64,000 bases of DNA. It comes from an uncultured Christensenellaceae bacterium. GTDB taxonomy: Bacteria > Bacillota > Clostridia > Christensenellales > UBA3700. Positions within the stretch are counted from its first letter, which is position 1; every line of letters begins with the position of its first letter. Below, one piece after another: positions 28,567 to 36,570 of this stretch. The stretch is from the NCBI GenBank assembly GCA_944381325.1, contig CALWKS010000004.1:257020-321019 (forward strand), in the 5' to 3' direction. The translations under genes were made by a program, and so were the position numbers. The notes beneath the pieces were generated by a model. That model was not told where the DNA came from and searched no databases. It saw only the letters and a program-made list of their open reading frames with translations.

Positions 28567-28616
28567 ATTTTCTCCTCCGTTTATTGATTTTTAATGGAAT
28601 GTTTTTTCTCATTCAT

Positions 28617-28645
28617 AGTATATTGATACTCATGCCGCTTGTCAA
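28617..28645 (-). promoter_or_regulatory. Sigma-A promoter of mscL
   Basis: On the minus strand a consensus TTGACA (28640-28645), a 17-bp spacer and TATACT (28617-28622) lie about 50 bp before the mscL ATG. This is the best vegetative promoter match in the window. Confidence 0.75.
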
Positions 28646-28719
28646 TATTGAATACGACGCTTATATCTTCCCTTATTTCAAACCTTATGCGTAGATTTGA
28701 TGCTGACTTTAAACAAAAA

Positions 28720-28739
28720 GGCGCTCTGTGAGGAGCGCC
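28720..28739 (-). terminator. Intrinsic terminator after tpiA
   Basis: GGCGCTC and GAGCGCC form a 7-bp stem with loop TGTGAG, followed by a T run on the minus strand. It ends the pgk-tpiA unit. Confidence 0.8.
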
Positions 28740-28762
28740 GATTCTTTTCTCAAAAGACTTTA

Positions 28763-29518
28763 TCAGCCGTTGTATTTAACAACCTGAGAGAAATCTACAG
28801 CTTTCAGAGAAGCGCCGCCGATAAGTCCGCCGTCGATCTGAGGCATAGCCATAAGCTCTTTAGCGTTCTTCGGATTCATAGAACCGCCGTACTGGATGCG
28901 TACTTTCTCTTCTGCGCACTTGGGGCAGTACAGTTTAGCGATCGTGTTTCTGATGATAGCGATAGTGTCGTTTGCGTCCTGAGCGGTAGCGGTCTTGCCG
29001 GTGCCGATAGCCCATACGGGTTCGTAAGCGATAACGATCTTGTCGAGCTGATCCTTGTCAACGCCCTTGAGAGCTTCGGTGGTCTGTCTTACGAGGACTT
29101 CTTCAACCTTGCCGCCTTCTCTTTCTTCGAGTGTTTCGCCAACGCAGATGATGGGCTTCAGACCCTTAGCGAGAGCGGTAAGAACGCGCTTGTTGACTGT
29201 TTCGTCCGTTTCGCCGAAATACTGGCGACGTTCGCTGTGTCCGATAATGACGTATTCAACGCCCTGTTCAAGAAGCATATCAGCGCTGATTTCGCCGGTG
29301 AAAGCGCCTTTTTCAGCCCAGTGTACGTTCTCAGCGCCCAGGTGGATATTCGTGCCTTTGATAGCTTCGCCTGCTGCCCAGATGCTGGTATAAGGTACGC
29401 AGATAACGACTTCTGCTTCAGCGTCCGCAACGAGCGGAACGAGGTCGTTGAGAAGCGCATAGGTCTGCGCCTTTGTGTTGTTCATCTTCCAGTTGCCTGC
29501 AATAATAGGTCTTCTCAT
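28763..29518 (-). CDS. tpiA: Triosephosphate isomerase
   Basis: TpiA interconverts dihydroxyacetone phosphate and glyceraldehyde-3-phosphate in glycolysis. The 251-residue product starts MRRPIIAGNWKMN (Lys of the active site), then carries IIGHSERRQYFGE (electrophilic His) and VIAYEPVWAIGTGKTA (base Glu and loop 6), and ends with IQYGGSMNPKNA and DGGLIGGASL. GGAGATATAAAA precedes the ATG at 29518; an upstream extension of the frame to 29596 overlaps pgk and is not used. It starts 28 bp after pgk, so the pair is one transcript. Confidence 0.97.
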   Translation of the reverse strand: MRRPIIAGNWKMNNTKAQTYALLNDLVPLVADAEAEVVICVPYTSIWAAGEAIKGTNIHLGAENVHWAEKGAFTGEISADMLLEQGVEYVIIGHSERRQYFGETDETVNKRVLTALAKGLKPIICVGETLEEREGGKVEEVLVRQTTEALKGVDKDQLDKIVIAYEPVWAIGTGKTATAQDANDTIAIIRNTIAKLYCPKCAEEKVRIQYGGSMNPKNAKELMAMPQIDGGLIGGASLKAVDFSQVVKYNG

Positions 29519-29546
29519 TTTTATATCTCCGTATAAATTATTCTGA

Positions 29547-30866
29547 TTACTTCTTGTCGTTAAGGCAAGCGATACCGGGGAGAATTTTGCCCTCAAACAG
29601 TTCGAGAGAAGCGCCGCCGCCGGTAGAAATGTGGGTCATCTTGTCTGCAAAGCCGAGAGTCTTGACTGCTGCCGCACTGTCGCCGCCGCCGATGATGGTG
29701 ATTGCGTCCTTTGCTTCAGCCATAGCCTTTGCAACCGCGATGGTACCTTCTGCGAGAGTCGGATTTTCGAATACGCCCATAGGTCCGTTCCAGATAACGG
29801 TCTTAGCGCCCTTGATAACGCTTGCGAACAGTTCTCTGGTCTTGGAACCGATGTCGAGACCCATCTCGTCTGCAGGGATAGCGTCGATGGAAACTTCCTT
29901 TACGTCTATCTTAGCGTCGATAGGATCAGGGAATGCTTTAACAACGACTGCGTCAACAGGCAGATAAATCTTCTTGCCCAGCTTTTCTGCTTTCTCGAGC
30001 ATGCTCTTGCAATAATCGACCTTTTCATTGTCTACGAGAGAGTTGCCGACTTCTTTGCCCTGAGCTACCGCGAAGGTATAAGCCATACCGCCGCCGATGA
30101 TGAGGCTGTCGCACTTCTCGAGAAGGTTTTCGATAACCTTGAGCTTGTCAGCTACTTTAGCGCCGCCGAGCACTGCAACGAACGGGCGTACGGGAGCTTC
30201 GAGAGCTTTTGCCATAACGTTGAGTTCCTTTTCGATAAGGAAGCCGCATACGGCAACCTTTACAAGGCCGTATTCAACGATAGCCGCGGTGGAAGCGTGC
30301 GAACGGTGAGCCGTACCGAAAGCGTCGTTCACGTAGATGTCGCAGTAAGAAGCCAGCTTCTTGCAGAACTCGAGTTCCTTGCCCTCTTCTTCAGCGTGGA
30401 AGCGGAGGTTTTCAAGAAGAACGCATTCGCCTTCTTTGCAAGCCGCAACCTTAGCCTGAGCGTCAGGACCTACAACGTCCTTTGCAAAAGTAACTTTGCC
30501 GCCGAGAAGCTCGTTCAGCTTATCGGCAACGGGCTTAAGGGTAAGTTTCTTGGGCTCGCTTGCAAGCGCCTTGTCGATATAAGCCTGCTTAGCTGCTGCT
30601 CTTTCCTCTTCGGGGAGAGCTTCAACTGCCTTTTTTTCTTTCTTGTTCAGCGAAACGGTAGCGCTGAAAATGCTGTGGGGCTTGCCCATATGAGAGCAAA
30701 GAATGACCTTTGCACCGTTATCCATCAGGTATTTGATGGTGGGAAGCGCGCCGATGATACGGGTATCGTCAGTAATGACGCCGTCTTTCATAGGTACGTT
30801 GAAATCTACTCTGACAAGACAACGCTTGCCCTTTACGTCAACGTCTTTAATGGACATCTTGTTCAT
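29547..30866 (-). CDS. pgk: Phosphoglycerate kinase with an insertion
   Basis: Pgk transfers phosphate from 1,3-bisphosphoglycerate to ADP. Family motifs are [69 protein letters not shown] and the nucleotide-loop GGGDSAAAV. At 439 residues it is about 40 longer than usual; the excess lies at about residues 65-106, between SHMGKP and the LTLKPVA helix, as a charged helical insert ([20 protein letters not shown]). The ATG at 30866 has AAGGAG 6 nt upstream. The promoter is at 30924-30953, and tpiA follows in the same unit. Confidence 0.97.
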   Translation of the reverse strand: MNKMSIKDVDVKGKRCLVRVDFNVPMKDGVITDDTRIIGALPTIKYLMDNGAKVILCSHMGKPHSIFSATVSLNKKEKKAVEALPEEERAAAKQAYIDKALASEPKKLTLKPVADKLNELLGGKVTFAKDVVGPDAQAKVAACKEGECVLLENLRFHAEEEGKELEFCKKLASYCDIYVNDAFGTAHRSHASTAAIVEYGLVKVAVCGFLIEKELNVMAKALEAPVRPFVAVLGGAKVADKLKVIENLLEKCDSLIIGGGMAYTFAVAQGKEVGNSLVDNEKVDYCKSMLEKAEKLGKKIYLPVDAVVVKAFPDPIDAKIDVKEVSIDAIPADEMGLDIGSKTRELFASVIKGAKTVIWNGPMGVFENPTLAEGTIAVAKAMAEAKDAITIIGGGDSAAAVKTLGFADKMTHISTGGGASLELFEGKILPGIACLNDKK

Positions 30867-30923
30867 AAAAATCTCCTTCAGGCAGAAATAAGCCGCCTGT
30901 TATGATAAATTTTTCACGTTGAT

Positions 30924-30953
30924 ATTATATCATTGTACGCAATAATTTTTCAA
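30924..30953 (-). promoter_or_regulatory. Predicted promoter of pgk-tpiA
   Basis: On the minus strand TTGAAA (30948-30953), an 18-bp spacer and TATAAT (30924-30929) give a strong vegetative promoter with a leader of about 50 nt. Confidence 0.65.
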
Positions 30954-31096
30954 CTATATAATGGTAAATGTTTTTTAAAAACGCTTATATCTGAAAAAAG
31001 GAGAGATCTTACGCTCTCTCCTCACCGACACGCGTTTTGCAATTAAATTATTTCAAAGGACGCAATCAGAAAAGCGCGCCGTATTTTTATTATATC

Positions 31097-31141
31097 TCCC
31101 ATAATACTGGGAAGATAAGTAATTTTCCCAGTATTATGGGA
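31097..31141. promoter_or_regulatory. Perfect 17-bp inverted repeat, likely operator of the XRE gene
   Basis: TCCCATAATACTGGGAA (31097-31113) is perfectly inverted as TTCCCAGTATTATGGGA (31125-31141) with 11 nt between. Each arm is also a smaller dyad, CCCA-N6-TGGG, so the site could hold two repressor dimers with centres 28 bp apart. The right arm contains TATTAT (31132-31137), a likely -10 for the regulator gene, whose ATG is 12 bp further. Binding would then block its own promoter. Confidence 0.6.
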
Positions 31142-31152
31142 AAATTTATATT

Positions 31153-31359
31153 ATGAACGAAGTATTCTGCGAAAGACTTAAAGAACTCAGAAAAGAAAAA
31201 GGACTCGGTCAGGTAGCTCTGGCTGAAAAACTCGACGTGGGCAAATCAGTTATCAGTCTCTGGGAACTGGGAAAATGCGAGCCTACTCTGTCAAAACTGG
31301 TCGCAATGGCGAAATTCTTCGAAGTAACGATAGATTATCTCGCGGGATTGGAAGATTAA
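31153..31359 (+). CDS. Small XRE-family helix-turn-helix regulator
   Basis: This 68-residue protein is essentially one Cro/C1-type HTH domain: RLKELRKEKGLGQVALAEKL is helices 1-2, VGKSVISLWELGKCEPT is the recognition helix and turn, and LVAMAKFFEVTIDYLAG is the typical end. It has no effector or sensor domain. No ribosome site is visible; the ATG lies 11 bp after a perfect 17-bp inverted repeat that overlaps the likely -10. This suggests tight self-repression and a very short or absent leader. It is convergent with metAA and shares the terminator between them. Its wider targets are unknown. Confidence 0.88.
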   Translation: MNEVFCERLKELRKEKGLGQVALAEKLDVGKSVISLWELGKCEPTLSKLVAMAKFFEVTIDYLAGLED

Positions 31360-31498
31360 ACTTTTTCCTTTATATCCCGATATTTATTTTGCATATCCGA
31401 AAATATTTTATACGACAAATACAAGCTGTGATTTGCAATGCGTATATATCTTGAAACGAGCAGACACGTCAGCTTTATTTAAAGTCTTAAACAAAAAA

Positions 31499-31517
31499 AC
31501 GCACCCGTCAGGTGCGT
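31499..31517. terminator. Bidirectional terminator between the XRE gene and metAA
   Basis: ACGCACC and GGTGCGT form a 7-bp stem with a 5-nt loop. An A run on one side and a T run on the other let it serve the plus-strand XRE gene and the minus-strand metAA. Confidence 0.85.
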
Positions 31518-31594
31518 TTTGTTTTTTAACCTAATTGCGATTTTTTCAAGCTATCTCTTTTTTTCGCGCAGAAATGTGATTCTCCGCGCTTGAT

Positions 31595-32524
31595 TTACTC
31601 CTCTTTTCCGCCGTCCTGAGCGTAAGGGTCGTAAGGGGTTACCTGATATACGTAGTAGTTGAGCCAGTTGTAGTATATCAGATTTGCAGTGCTTCTCCAC
31701 TTCACATCGATACGGTTGACGTCGCCGTTCACAAAATAGTTACGCGGCTCGTCTATATCCATACCCTTGTCAAGGTCTCTCAGATATTCGTTCTTGAGAG
31801 TGTCGCGGTCGTATTCGCTGTGCCCGAGGAAGAAGAACTTTTTATTGTCAAGGCTCTTTATTATTGCAATCTTGCACTCGTCGCCGTACGCAAGGACCTT
31901 AAGCCTGTCGTCCTTCATCACCGCGTCGCAGTCGATATCGGTATGACGGGACATCGGGATATAGATGGTATCGTCCATTCCTTTGAGAAGAGGCTCTGTA
32001 TCGTCGCAGGGCTTTGCCTCGTAAACGCCGAACATCTTCTTGGGAAGCTCGTATTTTTCAATGCCGTAATGATATTTGAGTCCAGCCTGAGCGCCCCAGC
32101 AGATGTAAATCGTCGAGGTAACGTTCTTATCCGCATAGTCCATTATCTTTTCAAGCTCTTCCCAGTACGCTACTTTCTCAAAAGGCATTGTCTCCACGGG
32201 TGCGCCGGTGATTATCATTCCGTCAAAATGCAAACCCTTTATCTCGTCGAAAGTCTTGTAGAATTTCTGCATATGCGCAAGCGGCGTATTTTTGCTTTTA
32301 TACGTATCCGTGTTGATTAACGTAACGTTTACCTGAAGCGAAGAGTTGCCCAGAAGGCGCATGAGCTGCGTCTCCGTCTCGATCTTTGTGGGCATCAGGT
32401 TGACGATGGCAATCTCTATCGGACGTATATCCTGCGTCATAGCACGCAATTTGGGCATGACAAATACGTTCTCTTTCTTGAGTATGTCGAACGCCGGAAG
32501 GCTCTTTGGTATAACTATGGGCAT
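31595..32524 (-). CDS. metAA: Homoserine O-acetyltransferase, MetA family
   Basis: This 309-residue enzyme activates homoserine for methionine synthesis. The fold is MetA, but the acyl-selecting residue is Glu111 (TGAPVETMPFE), which in Bacillus-type enzymes gives acetyl-CoA preference; E. coli MetA, which uses succinyl-CoA, has Gly there. The catalytic residues fall at the canonical numbers: Cys142 (YICWGAQAG), His235 and Glu237 (FLGHSEYD). O-acetylhomoserine as product agrees with the partner gene upstream, an O-acetylhomoserine sulfhydrylase ending 42 bp away. GGGAG precedes the ATG. Many automatic annotations would call this a succinyltransferase; the residue and the neighbour argue against that. 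Confidence 0.93.
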   Translation of the reverse strand: MPIVIPKSLPAFDILKKENVFVMPKLRAMTQDIRPIEIAIVNLMPTKIETETQLMRLLGNSSLQVNVTLINTDTYKSKNTPLAHMQKFYKTFDEIKGLHFDGMIITGAPVETMPFEKVAYWEELEKIMDYADKNVTSTIYICWGAQAGLKYHYGIEKYELPKKMFGVYEAKPCDDTEPLLKGMDDTIYIPMSRHTDIDCDAVMKDDRLKVLAYGDECKIAIIKSLDNKKFFFLGHSEYDRDTLKNEYLRDLDKGMDIDEPRNYFVNGDVNRIDVKWRSTANLIYYNWLNYYVYQVTPYDPYAQDGGKEE

Positions 32525-32566
32525 CTTTTTCTCCCGCCCTTCAAGGGCAACGGTATTTTCTTTTTA

Positions 32567-33850
32567 TCAGTCGCCGAGCGAATCGAGCGCCTGTTTTACG
32601 TCCGCGATAAGGTCATCGATATTTTCTATGCCTACGGACAGTCTTATCAGTTCGGGTCTTACGCCTGCCGCAACGAGTTCTTCGTCGTTCATCTGGCGGT
32701 GCGTAGCGCTTGCAGGATGCAGACAGCAGCTGCGTGCGTCCGCAACGTGAGTTTCTATCGGAATAAGCTTAAGGCTGTCCATTACTTTTTCAGCCGCCTT
32801 TCTGCCGCCCTTGACGCCGAAGCTGAGCACGCCGCAAGAACCGTTCTTCAGGTACTTCTTGCCGAGGTCGTAACATCTGTCGCCTTCGAGTCCGCAATAA
32901 GTTACCCAAGTCACGTTCTTGTGCGACTTGAGGAATTCTGCCATCTTCTGAGCGTTTTCGCAATGTCTCTGCATTCTTACATGCAGACTTTCAAGTCCGA
33001 GGTTGAGCAGGAACGCGTTCTGCGGAGACTGGATAGAGCCGAAGTCTCTCATCAGCTGAGCGGTCGCCTTGGTTATGAAAGCTCCTTCTTTGCCGAACTT
33101 TTCAGCGTAAACTATGCCGTGATAGCTGTCGTCAGGCTTGCACAGTCCGGGGAATTTATCCGCATGAGCCATCCAGTCGAACTTGCCGCCGTCAACGATA
33201 GCTCCGCCGACCGCAGAGCCGTGGCCGTCCATGTATTTGGTCGTGGAATGGGTAACGATGTCTGCGCCCCACTCTATCGGGCGGCAGTTGATCGGAGTAG
33301 CAAAAGTATTGTCTATGATGAGCGGTACGCCGTGAGCGTGAGCCGCCTTTGCAAATTTCTCTATGTCGAGAACGATGACTGCGGGATTTGCGATCGTCTC
33401 GCCGAAGACCGCCTTTGTGTTGGGTCTGAAAGCCGCATTCAGTTCTTCTTCAGAGCAGAACGGATCGACGAAGGTGAAGTCGATGCCCATTTTCTTCATC
33501 GTAACTGCGAACAGGTTGTAAGTTCCGCCGTAGATAGTTGAGCTTGCAACGACGTGATCGCCTGCGGTAGCGATGTTGAATACCGCAAAGAAGTTGGCAG
33601 CTTGTCCCGAAGAAGTGAGCATAGCCGCAGTGCCGCCTTCGAGCTGAGCTATCTTTGCCGCAACGTAATCGTTGGTCGGGTTCTGCAGTCTGCTGTAGAA
33701 ATAGCCTGAAGCCTCGAGGTCGAACAGCTTTGCCATCTCCTCGCTTGAATCGTATTTGAAAGTAGTGCTCTGTATTACAGGTATCTGTCTGGGTTCGCCG
33801 TTCTTGGGAACGTAACCCCCGTGTACGCAAGTGGTCTCGATTTTTTTCAT
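32567..33850 (-). CDS. metY: O-acetylhomoserine sulfhydrylase (aminocarboxypropyltransferase)
   Basis: This 427-residue Cys/Met-metabolism PLP enzyme converts O-acetylhomoserine and sulfide to homocysteine. The family start is CVHGGYVPKNGEPRQIPVIQ; then come YSRLQNPTND, LTSSGQAANF, the aspartate that binds PLP in IIDNTFATP, and the PLP lysine in VTHSTTKYMDGHG. A length near 430 with the long middle insert (HADKFPGLCKPDDSYHG) is typical of MetY and distinguishes it from shorter MetB/MetC. GGAGACATAT precedes the ATG. The gene lies between smpB (41 bp upstream) and metAA (42 bp downstream), and together metY-metAA gives the direct-sulfhydrylation route. No SAM riboswitch or T-box is visible upstream. 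Confidence 0.95.
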   Translation of the reverse strand: MKKIETTCVHGGYVPKNGEPRQIPVIQSTTFKYDSSEEMAKLFDLEASGYFYSRLQNPTNDYVAAKIAQLEGGTAAMLTSSGQAANFFAVFNIATAGDHVVASSTIYGGTYNLFAVTMKKMGIDFTFVDPFCSEEELNAAFRPNTKAVFGETIANPAVIVLDIEKFAKAAHAHGVPLIIDNTFATPINCRPIEWGADIVTHSTTKYMDGHGSAVGGAIVDGGKFDWMAHADKFPGLCKPDDSYHGIVYAEKFGKEGAFITKATAQLMRDFGSIQSPQNAFLLNLGLESLHVRMQRHCENAQKMAEFLKSHKNVTWVTYCGLEGDRCYDLGKKYLKNGSCGVLSFGVKGGRKAAEKVMDSLKLIPIETHVADARSCCLHPASATHRQMNDEELVAAGVRPELIRLSVGIENIDDLIADVKQALDSLGD

Positions 33851-33891
33851 ATATGTCTCCTTTCGCCTTACGGCGGAAAAATGTATCAGAT

Positions 33892-34356
33892 TTATTGTCT
33901 TTGATTATGTTCTTTGATCGCTCTTTCTATATCGCGCTTTGCCGTCTTTTTCGCTTCGGTCGCGCGCTTATCGTGCAGTTCTTTACCTCTGGCAAGCCCC
34001 ACCTCTATTTTTACAAGTCCTTGCTTGAAATACGCCTTTGTAGGGACGAGAGTAAAACCTTTCTGCTCCACCTTGCCGCGCAGACGGTCTATTTCGTGAC
34101 GGCGCAGAAGAAGTTTTCTGGTACGCGTAGCCTCGGTATTGAAATAACTGCCCTTTTCATACGGCGTGATATGGCAATTGACAAGCCACATCTCCCCGTC
34201 GCGTACAAGACAGAACGCGTCTTTGAGGTTGATATGTCCCAGTCTTACCGACTTGACCTCGCTGCCTGCAAGCACGATGCCTGCTTCGTAAGTCTCGTCA
34301 ATGAAATATTCGTGATACGCCTTTTTGTTGGCGGTGATGATTTTTATACTTTCCAT
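33892..34356 (-). CDS. smpB: SsrA-binding protein
   Basis: SmpB brings tmRNA to stalled ribosomes for trans-translation. The 154-residue product has the family landmarks: [64 protein letters not shown] and the basic tail [19 protein letters not shown]. No clear ribosome site precedes the ATG, and an AT-rich TAAAAT lies almost against it. secG is upstream on the same strand, but a strong terminator lies between them, and the rnr gene that often sits between secG and smpB is absent. No ssrA gene was found next to it. Confidence 0.95.
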   Translation of the reverse strand: MESIKIITANKKAYHEYFIDETYEAGIVLAGSEVKSVRLGHINLKDAFCLVRDGEMWLVNCHITPYEKGSYFNTEATRTRKLLLRRHEIDRLRGKVEQKGFTLVPTKAYFKQGLVKIEVGLARGKELHDKRATEAKKTAKRDIERAIKEHNQRQ

Positions 34357-34518
34357 AATTTTAAGATTGCCGATTCTTATTTATTTTATCACAACGCGCG
34401 CGCTGTTTCAACAGTTTTGTATTTATAAGGACTGAGGCGAGTCTGTACGCTTATGCAAAATTGTTGACTTATGCCGAAAAGCGTCGGCTGCGTCTTTTTC
34501 AGGCAATATATGATAAAA

Positions 34519-34544
34519 GCTCCGTTCCACAGTCGGAACGGAGC
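34519..34544 (-). terminator. Intrinsic terminator after secG
   Basis: GCTCCGTTCC and GGAACGGAGC form a perfect 10-bp stem with loop ACAGTC. A T run follows on the minus strand, so secG and smpB are separate units. Confidence 0.85.
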
Positions 34545-34565
34545 TCGTTTAAGCCTTATCTTACG

Positions 34566-34859
34566 TTATCTCTTTATGATGAAGAAGACAACTGCGAGTA
34601 CCATTATAAGAACAAAGCAGACAACTGTGAGCTTTTTGAGCACGCTCTCTCTGCTTCTGGACTTGTTCTTGCCCGCGTAAGTATCGGTTTCGCTTCCTGC
34701 CAGACTGCCTATATTGTCGTTGGTACCCTTTTGCATCAGAATAAAGACGACACCTAAGACGCCAACTACGACCATCAGTATCATCAAAAGCGGCTCCAGC
34801 CACTGAGAAACTTCGTACGGAACGTTTGCTATCGCTCCGAGGATATATCCGATATTCAT
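34566..34859 (-). CDS. secG: Preprotein translocase subunit SecG
   Basis: This 97-residue SecG has two membrane helices: LLMILMVVVGVLGVVFILMQ (about residues 22-41) and VVCFVLIMVLAVVFFII near the end. The linking loop QKGTNDNIGSLAGSETDTYA corresponds to the conserved cytoplasmic segment of SecG in the SecYEG channel. The start at 34859 (MNIGYILG) is chosen because GGAGGGG lies 8 nt upstream; the longer frame to 34904 reads through the ribosome site. A terminator follows the stop. The gene sits upstream of smpB as in many Firmicutes. Confidence 0.88.
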   Translation of the reverse strand: MNIGYILGAIANVPYEVSQWLEPLLMILMVVVGVLGVVFILMQKGTNDNIGSLAGSETDTYAGKNKSRSRESVLKKLTVVCFVLIMVLAVVFFIIKR

Positions 34860-35171
34860 TGAGAATACCCCTCCGATTTTATGATTGCTAAAACATAATA
34901 GCACACAATCACAGATTTATCAAGCGTTTTTTGAGTATTTTTTATGTACAAGACTGCACGGCGGCGCAAAAAAGCGGTTTTTGTAAAAAAACGTGATTTT
35001 AAAGTCTTTTTTCTCTGTTCCGCTTACCAAAATAGAAAATACTCTATTATTTCTGCCTTTAAGGCTCGGCTTTGCTCCTTCGGATTATCACGAAAAACCG
35101 CGCTCGACTCATATTATGCGTATGGCGCTTTCCCCGCGCGCCTTAATATTATTGACAATCGGAGGAATAAA

Positions 35172-35675
35172 ATGACAAAATATCAGATTTTCGCAAGCGA
35201 TCTTCCCTATCCCGAGCTTCAGGTGTATTCGATATCGCGTTGCGACGTGCAGGCTCTCACCGACGACTATGCGGGAAGAGAGAGCGAAACGACCGCGATA
35301 ATGCAATACTCATACCAGCATTACATACTCAAAGAAAAATATCCCGAAGTTGCAGACATCCTTGAAAAAATAGCCATTGTGGAAATGTCTCACCACGAAA
35401 TGCTTGCAGAGGCTATAATTCAGAGCGGCGGCGATCCTATCATCGCAGGCAGACACTGCTTCTGGTCGGGAAGCACGGTAAATTACGTCCAGGACCTCTG
35501 CCATATACTCAAGGCAGACCTTGAGGGCGAACTGGGCGCGATTGCGAATTACAAACGCACTATAACGCGCCTTAAAAACAAGTCGATAATAGCGCTTATC
35601 GAAAGAATCATTATCGACGAAGAATTACACGTGAAGATTTTTAAAAGCCTTATCGAAGAATACTGCTGCGAATAA
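35172..35675 (+). CDS. Ferritin-like di-iron protein
   Basis: This 167-residue protein has a ferritin-like four-helix-bundle pattern. Candidate metal ligands occur in the expected rhythm: a Glu in GRESETTAIMQYSYQHY, Glu/His in VEMSHHEMLAEA, Glu in DLEGELGAIANYKR, and Glu/His in IIDEELHVKIF. There is no rubredoxin domain, so it is not a full rubrerythrin; bacterioferritin-like storage or peroxide reduction are both possible. The frame reaches upstream to 34944, but GGAGG lies 6 nt before the ATG at 35172 and the upstream part is low-complexity and basic. The 312-bp gap before it also holds the divergent secG start; I see no clear Fur or PerR box. A bidirectional terminator follows. Confidence 0.8.
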   Translation: MTKYQIFASDLPYPELQVYSISRCDVQALTDDYAGRESETTAIMQYSYQHYILKEKYPEVADILEKIAIVEMSHHEMLAEAIIQSGGDPIIAGRHCFWSGSTVNYVQDLCHILKADLEGELGAIANYKRTITRLKNKSIIALIERIIIDEELHVKIFKSLIEEYCCE

Positions 35676-35697
35676 CGTCGTAAAATTTAAACAAAAA

Positions 35698-35717
35698 AAG
35701 AAGCCGCTCGGCTTCTT
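35698..35717. terminator. Bidirectional terminator between ferritin-like and PH-domain genes
   Basis: AAGAAGCC and GGCTTCTT form an 8-bp stem with loop GCTC, flanked by A and T runs. It serves the converging genes on both strands. Confidence 0.85.
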
Positions 35718-35726
35718 TTTTATTTT

Positions 35727-36230
35727 TCAGTTGCCCATCACCATCGTGATATTGCTTGTATCGTTTTTATCCATCAGCGATTGCAGAAAATTCTTGAACT
35801 GTTCCGGCTTTTTGATATAAGTGCAGTCGATATCCCAGCCTTTGCCCATTTTGTCGATGACAACGTTGCCGTAATTATATATTCTGCCGTTGAAAGACTG
35901 CTCTACGGATACGCCGACCACGGGAGTCAATACCGCACGCGTCTCTCTGACGTTTATGAGTCCCTTTCTGGTAACGATGCACTTTTCATAAATCCTTATC
36001 TCGTTTCTGGACGCTTCCACCACCGTAAGCACTATAACAAGCACGAAAATCAACGCTATCACGAACGCCGCAACGCCGAGCCCCACTCCGTCGGGAGTAG
36101 TTATGAAAGCTATACCGAAAACAATAAACAGAGCGGCAAGTATAATGCTGAAAAGCATTCTGTAACGGTGCGCCCATGCCGATTTCTTTGCGACGTACAG
36201 AAGTTTGTTATCTGACGAATTTGTTTGCAT
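35727..36230 (-). CDS. Membrane protein with bacterial PH domain
   Basis: This 167-residue protein has a cytoplasmic start, two membrane helices (MLFSIILAALFIVFGIAFI and GVAAFVIALIFVLVIVLTVV) and then a bacterial PH-like (DUF304) domain: EIRIYEKCIVTRKGLINVRE, VGVSVEQSFNGRIYNYG and VVIDKMG. Such domains act in lipid- or protein-binding at the membrane; the exact role is not known. It is divergent from a small XRE regulator, and the 65-bp gap holds two dyads, so regulator and membrane protein probably form a module. A ribosome site GGAGG precedes the ATG. Confidence 0.8.
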   Translation of the reverse strand: MQTNSSDNKLLYVAKKSAWAHRYRMLFSIILAALFIVFGIAFITTPDGVGLGVAAFVIALIFVLVIVLTVVEASRNEIRIYEKCIVTRKGLINVRETRAVLTPVVGVSVEQSFNGRIYNYGNVVIDKMGKGWDIDCTYIKKPEQFKNFLQSLMDKNDTSNITMVMGN

Positions 36231-36241
36231 AAAACCCTCCT

Positions 36242-36258
36242 TATCCCATATCGGGATA
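36242..36258. promoter_or_regulatory. Dyad TATCCC-N5-GGGATA
   Basis: A 6-bp inverted repeat with a 5-nt centre lies in the divergent gap between the PH-domain gene and the XRE gene. It is only 11 bp from the PH-gene start, so binding would affect that gene. Confidence 0.5.
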
Positions 36259-36265
36259 TAAACAG

Positions 36266-36282
36266 TATACCAAAGCGGTATA
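36266..36282. promoter_or_regulatory. Dyad TATACC-N5-GGTATA overlapping a -10
   Basis: This second 6-bp dyad has the same 5-nt spacing. Its right arm overlaps TATAAT (36279-36284), the likely -10 of the XRE gene, so it is a good autorepression site. Confidence 0.55.
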
Positions 36283-36295
36283 ATTATGTCAATAT

Positions 36296-36505
36296 ATGAG
36301 ACTTAAATATTTACGCGAAAAAAAGAATATCACACAGCAACGACTTGCCATTGACCTGAATATAAATCAGAACACTGTCAGCAGATACGAATCGGGCAAA
36401 AGACAAGCCGATTATCAGACGCTGATCAAGATAGCGGATTATTTTGACGTGTCTTTGGACTATCTGCTTGAAAGAACGAGCAATCCCGCAAGATATAAAG
36501 ACTGA
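36296..36505 (+). CDS. Small XRE-family helix-turn-helix regulator
   Basis: This 69-residue single-domain Cro/C1-type regulator reads MRLKYLREKKNITQQRLAID for helices 1-2, NQNTVSRYESGKRQADYQT for the recognition helix and turn, and the standard LIKIADYFDVSLDYLLERTS end. No ribosome site precedes the ATG; a TATAAT ends 11 bp upstream, so the leader would be only a few nucleotides. The two dyads in the gap are the likely operators for this gene and the divergent PH-domain gene. It is distinct in sequence from the XRE at 31153. Confidence 0.88.
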   Translation: MRLKYLREKKNITQQRLAIDLNINQNTVSRYESGKRQADYQTLIKIADYFDVSLDYLLERTSNPARYKD

Positions 36506-36525
36506 ATATACTTATACAATAAAAT

Positions 36526-36551
36526 AAGAGGCAACCCTGAGGCTGCCTCTT
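36526..36551. terminator. Terminator between the XRE gene and pgcA
   Basis: AAGAGGCA and TGCCTCTT pair over 8 bp with an inner loop. A/T-rich flanks let it serve both converging genes. Confidence 0.75.
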
Positions 36552-36570
36552 TTATACTTATATTCAGATT

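Noticed and set aside
29631..30905. A 424-codon open frame on the plus strand opposite pgk
   Set aside because: It is antisense to a certain gene, has no ribosome site and its composition is that of a codon-bias shadow.
33851..33891. SAM riboswitch or T-box before metY-metAA
   Set aside because: Only 41 bp separate metY from smpB, with no room for either element.
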